Shown one piece after another: positions 15,405-22,599 of a DNA stretch of 25,073 nucleotides. Under the pieces are notes generated by a model. The model searched no databases. It was not told where the DNA came from and worked only from the letters and a program-made list of their open reading frames with translations. Numbering within the stretch: position 1 is the stretch's first letter; each line of letters begins with the position of its first letter. The position numbers and the translations under genes are program-made. The stretch lies in contig DJOT01000026.1 of NCBI GenBank assembly GCA_002439095.1, positions 1-25,073 on the forward strand, in the 5' to 3' direction. Origin of the DNA: Bacteroidales bacterium UBA6431 (lineage in GTDB: Bacteria; Bacteroidota; Bacteroidia; Bacteroidales; UBA932).

Positions 15405-15479
15405 ATGCCGAAAGTTCTTGCTATAGTCGTGACCTACAATGCGATGAAGTGGGTTCAGACTTTCAGGGCACTACGGTGA
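15405..15479 (+). pseudogene. Truncated head of a GT2 glycosyltransferase
   Basis: ATG at 15405 begins MPKVLAIVVTYNAMKWV, nearly the same as MAKVLAIVVTYNAMRWV at the start of the intact glycosyltransferase at 16593. After about 18 codons the homology stops and the frame runs into a TGA at 15477. Over 54 bases the two copies differ at 10 positions, and codons 6-14 (15420-15446 and 16608-16634) are identical for 27 bases. The position, 3 bases after the upstream glycosyltransferase, is what a real operon gene would have. I read it as the residue of a gene interrupted or replaced at this point. Confidence 0.85.
15420..15446 (+). repeat. 27-bp direct repeat, copy 1
   Basis: Identical to 16608-16634. 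It covers codons 6-14 of a glycosyltransferase start (AIVVTYNAM). The two copies flank the DUF1016 nuclease gene at a distance of 1188 bases, and could have been the crossover site. Confidence 0.9.
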
Positions 15480-15504
15480 TGTCGCTTGAACATGTGTAAG
15501 TAAT

Positions 15505-16587
15505 ATGGCAGAAAAGAACAACATACCGCAGTTCGTGAACAGCGATTCTTTCATGGCTGATAGAAACTATGTCAAGTGGTTGTCCGGCTTGAAAAAACGC
15601 TACCGTATGGCACAACTTAAAGCTGCCGTCAAAGTGAATAAGGAAATGCTCAAATTCTACTGGAGTTTGGGCGAGGACATTTGCGAGAAGCAGAGACAAT
15701 ATAAGTGGGGAGCAAAGGTTATTGACAGGCTCAGTCTTGATATGCGCTCGGAATTCCCTCAGAGTGAGGGCTTTTCCAGAACCAACTTGTATGATATCAA
15801 ACGATGGTTCGCGTTCTATTCACGCCAAATAGAATTTGTCCACCAAGTTGGTGGACAAATACAGAAGTTGGATAATTCCAATACTCCTGTCCCGGAGATT
15901 CTGCTCTGTGTGCCTTGGAGGCACCAAACGGTCATTGTTTCCAAGTGCGACACGATAAACGCCGCAATGTTCTATCTTAACAAGGTGGTTGAAAGCAATA
16001 TGAGCCGTACAGAGTTGGAGAATGTGATCAAGGCTCAACTATACGAACATGCAGGCAAGTCAGTGAATAACTTTGATGTTGCGCTGCCACGACCACAAAA
16101 CGCATTGGCAACAGAAATTATAAAGGATCCTTACAAGTTGGATTTCTTCTCGTTGCCAAACAAGTTCAGTGAAATGGATTTGGAGAATAAATTAGCCACA
16201 AACATCACCCGTTTTCTTTTGGAACTGGGTAAAGGGTTTGCTTATGTCGGTCGGCAGATGGAACTTGACACGCCAAGCGGAAAGTCTTACTTCCCCGACA
16301 TGGTTTTCTATCATACCCGTCTGAAATGCTATGTGGTGATAGAACTGAAAATAGTGGATTTTATACCTGAGTTCATTGGTAAATTGAATTTCTACGTTTC
16401 GGCTGCTGATGAATTGCTTAGAGGTGAAGGGGACAATCCAAGCATTGGCATTCTTCTTTGCAAAGACAAGGATTCATCTGTTGTGGAATGGTCTCTGCGC
16501 GGTATCACTACTCCTTTAGGTGTGGCAAGTTATCAGTTGCAGGAGGTCTATGAACGGACATTGCTGGAAATTAAGGATCAAGAATAA
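15505..16587 (+). CDS. DUF1016/YhcG-type PD-(D/E)XK nuclease-like protein
   Basis: A 360-residue, apparently full-length member of the DUF1016 family. The N-terminal helical domain (about 20-165) has the typical WSLGEDICEKQRQYKWGAKVIDRLS block. The C-terminal PD-(D/E)XK domain (about 205-350) has SYFPDMVFYH (Asp265) and CYVVIELKI (Glu280, Lys282), so the catalytic residues are present. GKLNFYVSAADELLRGEGDNPSIGILLCKDKDSSVVEWSLRGITTPLGVASYQL is the usual ending block. Roles proposed for the family include DNA recombination and links to restriction loci; none is proved for this protein. Base use is AT-richer than its neighbours (22 G/C in 60 at 16141-16200 against 38 in 60 at 14761-14820), a sign of transfer. 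It sits between a truncated and an intact copy of the same glycosyltransferase start. A perfect palindrome lies at 15834-15860. Confidence 0.93.
   Translation: MAEKNNIPQFVNSDSFMADRNYVKWLSGLKKRYRMAQLKAAVKVNKEMLKFYWSLGEDICEKQRQYKWGAKVIDRLSLDMRSEFPQSEGFSRTNLYDIKRWFAFYSRQIEFVHQVGGQIQKLDNSNTPVPEILLCVPWRHQTVIVSKCDTINAAMFYLNKVVESNMSRTELENVIKAQLYEHAGKSVNNFDVALPRPQNALATEIIKDPYKLDFFSLPNKFSEMDLENKLATNITRFLLELGKGFAYVGRQMELDTPSGKSYFPDMVFYHTRLKCYVVIELKIVDFIPEFIGKLNFYVSAADELLRGEGDNPSIGILLCKDKDSSVVEWSLRGITTPLGVASYQLQEVYERTLLEIKDQE
15834..15860. repeat. Perfect 27-bp palindrome inside the nuclease gene
   Basis: ATTTGTCCACCAA (15834-15846), one central G, and TTGGTGGACAAAT (15848-15860) are exact reverse complements. 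It encodes about residues 110-119 (EFVHQVGGQI), between the two domains. It could be a binding site, an mRNA hairpin or a target-like site. Confidence 0.95.
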
Positions 16588-16592
16588 CATAT

Positions 16593-17468
16593 ATGGCGAA
16601 GGTGTTGGCTATAGTCGTGACCTACAATGCGATGCGGTGGGTGGACAAGTGTCTTGGCAGTCTTTTCTCCAGTCGTTTGCGCCCGGATGTCCTTGTCGTG
16701 GACAATGGTTCCTCTGACGGGACGCGCGAATATGTCCGCAGCCAGTTTCCCGAGGCGGAGTTGATTCTCTCCGACGGCAATCCCGGCTTCGGAGTGGCCA
16801 ACAATATCGGGTTGCGCCTTGCCTTGGAGCGGGGATATGATTTTGCCTACCTTCTTAATCAGGACGCCTGGGTCGAAAAGGACACCATCTCGACCCTTGT
16901 GGCTGCGGCCCGTCCTGACTTCGGTATTTTGAGCCCGGTGCAGAACGATGCTTCCGGGCGGCTTGACGCACAGTTTGCCCGTAAATGCTCGCGCAGTCTC
17001 AAGGCTGCCGCAGTTGTGGCTCCGGACTCGCGGCTAGTGGTGGATGTCCCGTTCGTGATGGCGGCGCACTGGCTTGTCTCGCGCAAGGCTCTTCAGGAGG
17101 TCGGAGGATTCTCTCCGGCATTTTCCCAGTACGGGGAGGATGACAATTATATCGACCGTCTGCACTGGAGGGGACTGCGCTGCGGAGTTGTCCCGGCTGC
17201 GAAGGCTGTCCACGACCGCGCCGGCAGGAAAACACCTCGGGAGAAGAGAATGAGGCTGAAGTGCATCGCCGTCGTGGTCCGGCTCAGTGACCCGGGGCGT
17301 TGCTGGCTGTGGAGGAGACTGACATGGCCGTTTGAGCTTGCCGGCATGTCGCTCAAGAATTTTTCCCTCATCCCGCTCCGTTTCATCCCGGAGCTGCGCG
17401 CCCGTATCCCGGAGCTACGCCGCCTGCGCAAGGAGTCCCGGAGAAAGGGGGCGTTCCTGCGCCAATAA
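16593..17468 (+). CDS. Family 2 glycosyltransferase (intact copy)
   Basis: A 291-residue GT-A transferase. LAIVVTYNAMRWVDKCLGSL (5-24) and VVDNGSSDGT (35-44) bind the nucleotide sugar. NPGFGVANNIGL (63-74) and LLNQDAW (87-93, Asp91) form the metal-site region, and the SQYGEDDNYIDRLHWRG block supplies the ED acceptor-side motif. The C-terminal 70 residues are basic with one hydrophobic patch, as in membrane-associated LPS transferases. Its start is 5 bases after the nuclease gene. The first 17 codons resemble the truncated copy at 15405. The stop codon lies in the loop of a weak hairpin (17452-17481). The sugar specificity is unknown. Confidence 0.9.
   Translation: MAKVLAIVVTYNAMRWVDKCLGSLFSSRLRPDVLVVDNGSSDGTREYVRSQFPEAELILSDGNPGFGVANNIGLRLALERGYDFAYLLNQDAWVEKDTISTLVAAARPDFGILSPVQNDASGRLDAQFARKCSRSLKAAAVVAPDSRLVVDVPFVMAAHWLVSRKALQEVGGFSPAFSQYGEDDNYIDRLHWRGLRCGVVPAAKAVHDRAGRKTPREKRMRLKCIAVVVRLSDPGRCWLWRRLTWPFELAGMSLKNFSLIPLRFIPELRARIPELRRLRKESRRKGAFLRQ
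16608..16634 (+). repeat. 27-bp direct repeat, copy 2
   Basis: Identical to 15420-15446. It lies in the intact glycosyltransferase, codons 6-14. Confidence 0.9.
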
Positions 17469-17481
17469 GGCGATAAGAACG
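17452..17481 (+). terminator. Weak hairpin at the end of the glycosyltransferase unit
   Basis: CGTTC (17452-17456) pairs with GAACG (17477-17481), and CGCC with GGCG inside it, around the loop AATAA that contains the stop codon. No T-run follows, so terminator function is only a possibility. Confidence 0.3.
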
Positions 17482-17511
17482 TCTGACAAAAATTTCTGAT
17501 ACACCGGAATC

Positions 17512-17541
17512 CTTGTTTTAGGCGTGTCTACGGTATATTTG
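17512..17541 (+). promoter_or_regulatory. Promoter of the secreted hemicellulase pair
   Basis: TATATTTG (17534-17541) is a perfect -7 box. CTTG (17512-17515) is a fair -33 element with an 18-base spacer. The predicted transcript would begin near 17548, 13 bases before the ATG at 17561. Confidence 0.65.
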
Positions 17542-17560
17542 CACCAAAACACTAATACCG

Positions 17561-18244
17561 ATGACAAGTATCAGAAAATTCATTTTCGCATCCTCCCTGC
17601 TCGCCACATTGTGCTGTAGCGGCGCTTTCGCCCAAGAGGGAGACACTGCCCTCGAGAACTACTTCATGACATCTGCCGAGGTGACTCCTGACGCTGACGG
17701 TTTCATAGGCCGCTGGCTCTTGCTTGAACCTATCAGCAAACCCAACCGCACCAATACCGTCTTTACGGACAGTTACCTGCGCGAGGCGTTCTACACCGAG
17801 TATTTCCCGGGACAGTTCACCGCCGTGCCTAAACCGGGCTCCAAAGTCAAGGTCGGAAAACAAAGCCTCACCTGGCATGCCTTTGACAGCAAGTTGTATA
17901 ATGTGAAGCTGTTCCGCTTCGCAAGCAATCTCAAAACGGATGTCTACGGGGTGCTGTTCTGGGCCGTGACGGTCATCAACTGCCCGGAGGACATGGAAGT
18001 CAGGCTTGCTGCCGGCTCCAACTCCGCTTCTATGTGGTGGCTCAACGGAGAAGAGATTCTCCTTCTCTCTGGAGACAGGCGCATGGTGATGGACGACGGC
18101 ATGTCCGGAAAAATCACCCTCAAGAAAGGCAAGAACATCCTCCGCGGCGCGGTGATCAACGGTCCGGGAATGAGCGACTTCTGCGTGCGCTTCCTTGATG
18201 CCGACCTCAATCCGGTCAAGAACATAACCATATCCAACAAATAA
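17561..18244 (+). CDS. Secreted protein with acetylxylan-esterase-associated domain
   Basis: A 227-residue secreted or periplasmic protein. Residues 1-25 are a signal peptide (basic start, hydrophobic core, SGAFAQ cleavage region). The rest resembles, from memory, the domain found next to or attached to acetylxylan esterases of Bacteroidota: GRWLLLEPISKPNRTNTVFTDSY (about 50-72), LTWHAFDSKLYNVKLFRFA, VLFWAVTVINCPEDMEVRLAAGSNSASMWWLNGEEIL and the jelly-roll-like end. No esterase Ser-His-Asp block is visible, so it may be a carbohydrate-binding or accessory unit, not an enzyme. It is 13 bases before the GH43 gene and shares its promoter. No SusC/SusD genes are in the window. Confidence 0.75.
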   Translation: MTSIRKFIFASSLLATLCCSGAFAQEGDTALENYFMTSAEVTPDADGFIGRWLLLEPISKPNRTNTVFTDSYLREAFYTEYFPGQFTAVPKPGSKVKVGKQSLTWHAFDSKLYNVKLFRFASNLKTDVYGVLFWAVTVINCPEDMEVRLAAGSNSASMWWLNGEEILLLSGDRRMVMDDGMSGKITLKKGKNILRGAVINGPGMSDFCVRFLDADLNPVKNITISNK

Positions 18245-18257
18245 GCATACCCTTACG

Positions 18258-19721
18258 ATGAAAAAAATACTGATGGGGGCTGTAGCCCTCGCCTCTTTGG
18301 TGTCCATGTCCGGTGTGGCCTCTGCCCAGAGCAGCACTTCCCGCAGCGGCAAACCGTTTATCCATGACCCGTCCACGATAATGCTCTGTGACGGCAAATA
18401 TTACACTTTCGGCACCGGCGGCGGAGGCCTGATCTCCGAGGACGGCTGGCTCTGGAACGGAGGTGCCGTGCGCCCGGGCGGCGGCGCTGCGCCTGACGCC
18501 ATCAAGATCGGAGAACGTTATCTCATCGCATACAGTGCGACCGGAGGCGGACTTGGCGGTGGACATGCAGGCAGAGTGCTGACGATGTGGAACAAGACAC
18601 TTGATCCGAATTCTCCGGATTTCAAATACACTGAGCCAATCGAGGTCGCCAGTTCCCTCGTGGATGAGGACTGCGATGCTATTGACGCGGGTCTCCTGCT
18701 TGATCCGACTGACGGCAGGCTGTGGCTCACTTACGGCACATATTTCGGCTTCATCCGTCTTGTGGAGCTCGACCCGGCTACCGGTGCGAGGGTTGAGGGC
18801 AACGAGCCGGTAAACGTAGCCATCGACTGTGAAGCCACGACTCTTATGTACCGCAACGGCTGGTACTACCTTCTCGGCACCCACGGCACCTGCTGCGACG
18901 GTGCGAATTCAACCTACAATATAGTAGTGGGCCGTTCGCGCAAGGTCACGGGGCCTTATCTTGACAATGTGGGGCGCGACATGCTCCGCGGAGGCGGCAA
19001 GATGGTGCTTGCGGCGCACGACAGGGTCACCGGCCCAGGACATTTCGGACGTTACATCGAAGAGGAGGGAGTGGAGAAGATGTCCTGCCACTTCGAGGCA
19101 GACCTCGACAGGAGCGGCCGCAGCGTGCTCGGTATCCGTCCTCTGCTCTGGAAGAATGACTGGCCTGTGGCCGGAGAGCTTTTCAAGGACGGCACCTACG
19201 AGATCGAGTCCGAGCGCAGGGGCTACGCCCTTGAACTTGCCGTGGACTTCGTCCGTATGGCCGGCGGAATGCGCGGCTTCTGGCGCAACAACGACGAGCC
19301 GGAGGTCATCGTCGAAGACCAGAAACTCGAAGATGTTATCGGGACTTGGCCAGAGGGCAATATCGATGTCCGTATCGGCGACTACATGTTCCGACCTCAT
19401 CAGAAGTGGACCGTCACGGCTGTCCCGGATGCCGGAGGATACCTCGGCGCTCCTTATTATAAGATCGTGATCGAAGGCACCGAGCGCGCTCTAGCGGCTG
19501 CAGAAGGTGCGGAACTTGTGACTGTTCCTCAGTTCACCGGAGCGGCCGAGCAGCTCTGGAGGATAGAGCAGCTCACTGACGGCACCTACCGTATAATGCC
19601 TAAGAGCGTCCCTGGTACGGATGAGAAATATGCTCTCATCTCCATCGCCGACAGCACCCCGGCCCTCGGCAAGTTCGACATGGGCAGCGACAACTCCAAG
19701 TGGAATTTCCGCAATCACTGA
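18258..19721 (+). CDS. Secreted GH43 arabinanase/xylosidase-like glycoside hydrolase
   Basis: A 487-residue secreted enzyme, predicted to cleave arabinose- or xylose-containing hemicellulose or pectin side chains. Residues 1-24 are a signal peptide (ending ASAQ). The five-bladed propeller has the three expected acids: Asp37 in IHDPST (general base), Asp143 in DAIDAGLL (pKa modulator) and Glu192 in CEATTLMY (general acid). The family's GTCCDGANSTYNIVVGRSRKVTGPYLD block is at about 210-236. The C-terminal region (about 400-487) carries EQLWRIEQLTDGTYRIMP, which looks like a QxW ricin/CBM13-type trefoil lectin repeat. I cannot set the exact GH43 subfamily or substrate. It is the last gene before the terminator at 19746. 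Confidence 0.88.
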   Translation: MKKILMGAVALASLVSMSGVASAQSSTSRSGKPFIHDPSTIMLCDGKYYTFGTGGGGLISEDGWLWNGGAVRPGGGAAPDAIKIGERYLIAYSATGGGLGGGHAGRVLTMWNKTLDPNSPDFKYTEPIEVASSLVDEDCDAIDAGLLLDPTDGRLWLTYGTYFGFIRLVELDPATGARVEGNEPVNVAIDCEATTLMYRNGWYYLLGTHGTCCDGANSTYNIVVGRSRKVTGPYLDNVGRDMLRGGGKMVLAAHDRVTGPGHFGRYIEEEGVEKMSCHFEADLDRSGRSVLGIRPLLWKNDWPVAGELFKDGTYEIESERRGYALELAVDFVRMAGGMRGFWRNNDEPEVIVEDQKLEDVIGTWPEGNIDVRIGDYMFRPHQKWTVTAVPDAGGYLGAPYYKIVIEGTERALAAAEGAELVTVPQFTGAAEQLWRIEQLTDGTYRIMPKSVPGTDEKYALISIADSTPALGKFDMGSDNSKWNFRNH

Positions 19722-19745
19722 TTCATCTCGTAAACAACATCATGA

Positions 19746-19776
19746 GGGGCTGGCCAAATCTTGGCCGGCCCCTTTT
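19746..19776 (+). terminator. Intrinsic terminator after the GH43 gene
   Basis: GGGGCTGGCCAA (19746-19757) pairs with TTGGCCGGCCCC (19761-19772) with one G-U pair and a 3-base loop, followed by TTTT. It lies between convergent genes. The minus-strand reading lacks a U-run, so it mainly ends the plus-strand transcript. Confidence 0.9.
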
Positions 19777-19791
19777 AAGATTCTGTGCTTC

Positions 19792-21555
19792 TTAGATCGG
19801 GAGAGTCTTCTCGCGCAGCCATTCTGTAATCTCCACCGGGAGCATCGGGCCGAGGGTCCGGTAGACCCGTTCATTGTAGGCGTTCAGCCATTCCAGCTCG
19901 TCTTTGTCAAGCAGGGACGTTTCCAGCGCGGACGTATCGAAGTGGCAGAGAGTCAGAGTCTCGAATTTGAGCCATCTTCCGAAGTCGTTGCAGCCGTCCG
20001 CTACGCAGAGCAGAAGATTTTCGTGCCTTACGCCATGCAGGCCTTCACGGTAGATTCCCGGTTCGTCTGATATGATCATCCCCGGCTCAAGCGGGACCGG
20101 GTTGAGGTTCTGCCGTATGTCCTGCGGGCCTTCGTGAACTCCGAGGAAGAATCCTACTCCATGTCCTGTGCCGTGCCCGAAGTTCCGTTTGCTCTTCCAG
20201 AGCGGCTCTCTTGCCAGCGCGTCAATCCTGCACCCCGGCGTCCCTTCCGGGAATACCGCCATGGCAAGATCTATGTGCCCTTTCAGTACGAGCGTATAGT
20301 CCTCCCTTTCGAGCGGGGTGCATTTCCCGAGAGGTACGGTGCGTGTTATGTCTGTTGTCCCGAGGGTGTATTGTCCGCCGGAGTCACACAGATACAATCC
20401 GCAGTCCTTCAGCACCGGAGCGTCTTCTTTAGGAGTCATGTAGTGGGGAAGTGCGGCGCCCGGTCCGTATGCGGAAATGGTCTCGAAACTGTCGCCGCGA
20501 TATTCTCCGATACATGCTCTGAGACTTCCGAGTTTCAGGGCGGCCTTCCGTTCGTCTATCTCCATCCCGGCATCTACGGATTTTTCCAGCCAGTAGAGAA
20601 ATCTTTCCATCGCCACCCCGTCCTTGACGTGGATTTCCTTCATGGATTCGATTTCGTCCGGGTTTTTGACCGCCTTCCACAGACCGACCGGACTTGTCAT
20701 GTCCACGATGGCGTTGCCTCTGGCCGCCAAAGAGGAGAAGATGTCGAAATTAAGCTTGCTGCTGTCTATGCAGAGCCGTCCCTGCACCTCTTCTCCGATA
20801 TAGTCGATGTCCGTGTACGGAAGCGCCTCTATGCCTTCGGCTTCGAGGATGCTTAGTGTAGCCCGCGTCTCCGGATCCTCTACATCTCCTTTGAGCACAT
20901 ACCACAGCACTCTGTCTTCCGTCACCAGCAGATAGCTGATGACCAGTGGATTATATTCTATGTCTGAGGCTCTTACATTGAGTGTCCAGGCTATCTCGTC
21001 AAGCGCGGTGAGGAGAATTCCGCCGTACTGCCTGTCCCGCAGAAATGTCCGTACCCGTTCGAGCTTGCTAGCCCGGGCTTCTCCTGTCTGCACTGTAAAG
21101 ATTGGCGTCTGAGGAACCGGTGGCCTGTCTGTCCAAAACCTGCCCAGCATGTCCGGTACACTGACCACCGTTCCCGGCAGGCTGGAGGCGAAGTCCGCGC
21201 TCACGCAGTATCCGTCTACCGCCACGATGCAGTCTTCTCCCAGTTGTCCCCTGAGCCATTCCGGTATAGGCACCTCTTCCGGCACTCTCGTCTTGTGCAA
21301 TTCCACTCCGCTGCCTTCCAGCTGTCTTACTGCCTGGATAAAATATCTGCTGTCGGTCCAGAGCCCCGCATGGTCGGCCGTGACGACAACGTCACCGGCT
21401 TCTCCCGTGAAGCCGCACAACCATTCTACCTGTTTCCATCTGTCGGCCGGGTACTCGCTGCCGTGCGGGTCGGAACCAGTGATTATCACAGCGTCCCACC
21501 CCTTGGAGCGCATCATTTCACGGAGCGCCCCGATTCTGGAAGAAAAGATGTTCAT
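19792..21555 (-). CDS. pepP: Xaa-Pro aminopeptidase (M24B family)
   Basis: A 587-residue cytosolic dimetal peptidase that removes N-terminal residues preceding proline. Residues about 1-300 are two creatinase-like N-terminal domains (SEYPADRWKQVEWLCGFTGEAG near the start). About 305-530 is the pita-bread catalytic domain, with metal ligands Asp391 (LYLCDSGGQY), Asp402 (GTTDITRT), His465 (GHGTGHGVG), Glu498 (SDEPGIY) and Glu512 (RHENLLL). About 530-587 is the usual C-terminal tail of this long bacterial subgroup. Length and order are normal. It starts at 21555 and is divergent from dusB, with its -7 box at 21578-21585. The symbol is a family guess; pepP-like names vary. Confidence 0.93.
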   Translation of the reverse strand: MNIFSSRIGALREMMRSKGWDAVIITGSDPHGSEYPADRWKQVEWLCGFTGEAGDVVVTADHAGLWTDSRYFIQAVRQLEGSGVELHKTRVPEEVPIPEWLRGQLGEDCIVAVDGYCVSADFASSLPGTVVSVPDMLGRFWTDRPPVPQTPIFTVQTGEARASKLERVRTFLRDRQYGGILLTALDEIAWTLNVRASDIEYNPLVISYLLVTEDRVLWYVLKGDVEDPETRATLSILEAEGIEALPYTDIDYIGEEVQGRLCIDSSKLNFDIFSSLAARGNAIVDMTSPVGLWKAVKNPDEIESMKEIHVKDGVAMERFLYWLEKSVDAGMEIDERKAALKLGSLRACIGEYRGDSFETISAYGPGAALPHYMTPKEDAPVLKDCGLYLCDSGGQYTLGTTDITRTVPLGKCTPLEREDYTLVLKGHIDLAMAVFPEGTPGCRIDALAREPLWKSKRNFGHGTGHGVGFFLGVHEGPQDIRQNLNPVPLEPGMIISDEPGIYREGLHGVRHENLLLCVADGCNDFGRWLKFETLTLCHFDTSALETSLLDKDELEWLNAYNERVYRTLGPMLPVEITEWLREKTLPI

Positions 21556-21577
21556 CGTTTTTCGAGATACTTACGGG

Positions 21578-21585
21578 CAAATATA
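21578..21585 (-). promoter_or_regulatory. -7 box of the aminopeptidase gene
   Basis: On the minus strand this reads TATATTTG, a perfect match, 22 bases before the ATG. It lies one base from the opposing -7 box of dusB. No good -33 element is seen. Confidence 0.65.
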
Positions 21586-21586
21586 C

Positions 21587-21594
21587 TATTTTTG
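21587..21594 (+). promoter_or_regulatory. -7 box of dusB, nearly leaderless
   Basis: TATTTTTG is a perfect TAnnTTTG match and ends 6 bases before the ATG at 21601, so the transcript would begin at or next to the start codon. The -33 region (about 21559-21566, T-rich) is weak. Confidence 0.65.
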
Positions 21595-21600
21595 TATGTT

Positions 21601-22599
21601 ATGAAGATAGGGAACATCGATCTCGGGGAGAAACCTCTGCTTCTGGCTCCGATGGAGGACATCACGGACGCCTCTTTCCGCCTGCTCTGCAGAGAGCAGG
21701 GGGCTGATATGGTCTATACCGAGTTCATCCCTTCTGACGGGCTTATAAGAGATGCCTCCAAGGCTCTGGCCAAGCTCCGCACGTATGACGAAGAGGCTCC
21801 GGTGGGCATACAGATCTACGGGCACATCCCGGAATCCATGGTGGATGCGGCGCGGATGGCCGACAGGGCCGCAGAACTTGTCGGAGGCCACGGAGCGGAT
21901 GTGATTGACATCAACTTCGGCTGCCCGGTGACAAAGATTGCCGGACGGGGGGCCGGCTCCGGGATGATGCGCTATCCCGACAAGATGGTCGCCATCACCA
22001 AGGCTGTGGTTGAGGCTGTGGACAAGCCGGTCACGGTCAAGACCCGTCTCGGATGGGACGAGAATTCCAAGATAATAGTCGAACTCGCCGAGCGCCTTCA
22101 AGATGTGGGCATCAGCGCCCTCACCGTGCACGGGCGCACGCGTTGCCAGATGTACAAGGGGGCGGCCGACTGGACGTTGATCGGGCAGATCAAGAGCAAC
22201 CCGAGGATCCATATTCCAATCATCGGCAACGGCGACATCACCGATGGCCCCTCCGCAGCTGCGGCATTCGAACGCTACGGCGTGGACGGGATAATGATCG
22301 GGCGTGCCACTTTCGGACACCCGTGGATATTCCGGGAGATTAAATATTATATGGAGCACGGAGAGAAGATGCCGGAACCTTCCGTGCGGGAGAAAGTCGA
22401 GCTGGCGAAGCGCCATCTTGCCCTTTCTCTGGCTCAGAAAGGGGAGCCTCGGGGCATTTATGAGATGCGCAGGCATCTGTCCTGCTACTTCAAAGGCCTG
22501 CCGGACTTCAAAGAGACGCGCATGAAGATGGTCACGACTCTGGACAAGGACGAGCTTTACTCTATTTTGGATTATATTTGCATGCGATATGACGATTGA
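21601..22599 (+). CDS. dusB: tRNA-dihydrouridine synthase B
   Basis: An FMN-dependent enzyme that reduces uridines in the tRNA D-loop. The 332-residue protein has the family's normal length. LLLAPMEDITDASFRLLCREQGADMVYTEF (13-42) is the FMN-binding start. The catalytic cysteine is Cys108 in INFGCPVTKIAGRGAGSGMM. VKTRLGWD, TVHGRTRCQMYKGAADW and GNGDITDG, then DGIMIGRATFGHPWIF, are the phosphate-binding parts of the TIM barrel. I chose the ATG at 21601 because the longer open frame runs backwards into the aminopeptidase gene and the promoter box lies just before it. Its last 11 bases overlap the start of lpxK. Naming as dusB rests on motifs only; DusA/C are less similar. Confidence 0.93.
   Translation: MKIGNIDLGEKPLLLAPMEDITDASFRLLCREQGADMVYTEFIPSDGLIRDASKALAKLRTYDEEAPVGIQIYGHIPESMVDAARMADRAAELVGGHGADVIDINFGCPVTKIAGRGAGSGMMRYPDKMVAITKAVVEAVDKPVTVKTRLGWDENSKIIVELAERLQDVGISALTVHGRTRCQMYKGAADWTLIGQIKSNPRIHIPIIGNGDITDGPSAAAAFERYGVDGIMIGRATFGHPWIFREIKYYMEHGEKMPEPSVREKVELAKRHLALSLAQKGEPRGIYEMRRHLSCYFKGLPDFKETRMKMVTTLDKDELYSILDYICMRYDD

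Noticed and set aside
15420..16634. Classical target-site duplication of an insertion sequence
   Set aside because: The repeats are coding, differ outside the 27-base core and match the glycosyltransferase start. No transposase or terminal inverted repeats are seen, so a simple insertion-sequence model does not fit.
21244..21600. An upstream extension of the dusB reading frame
   Set aside because: It lies inside the opposing aminopeptidase gene, and the promoter box at 21587 is just before the ATG at 21601.
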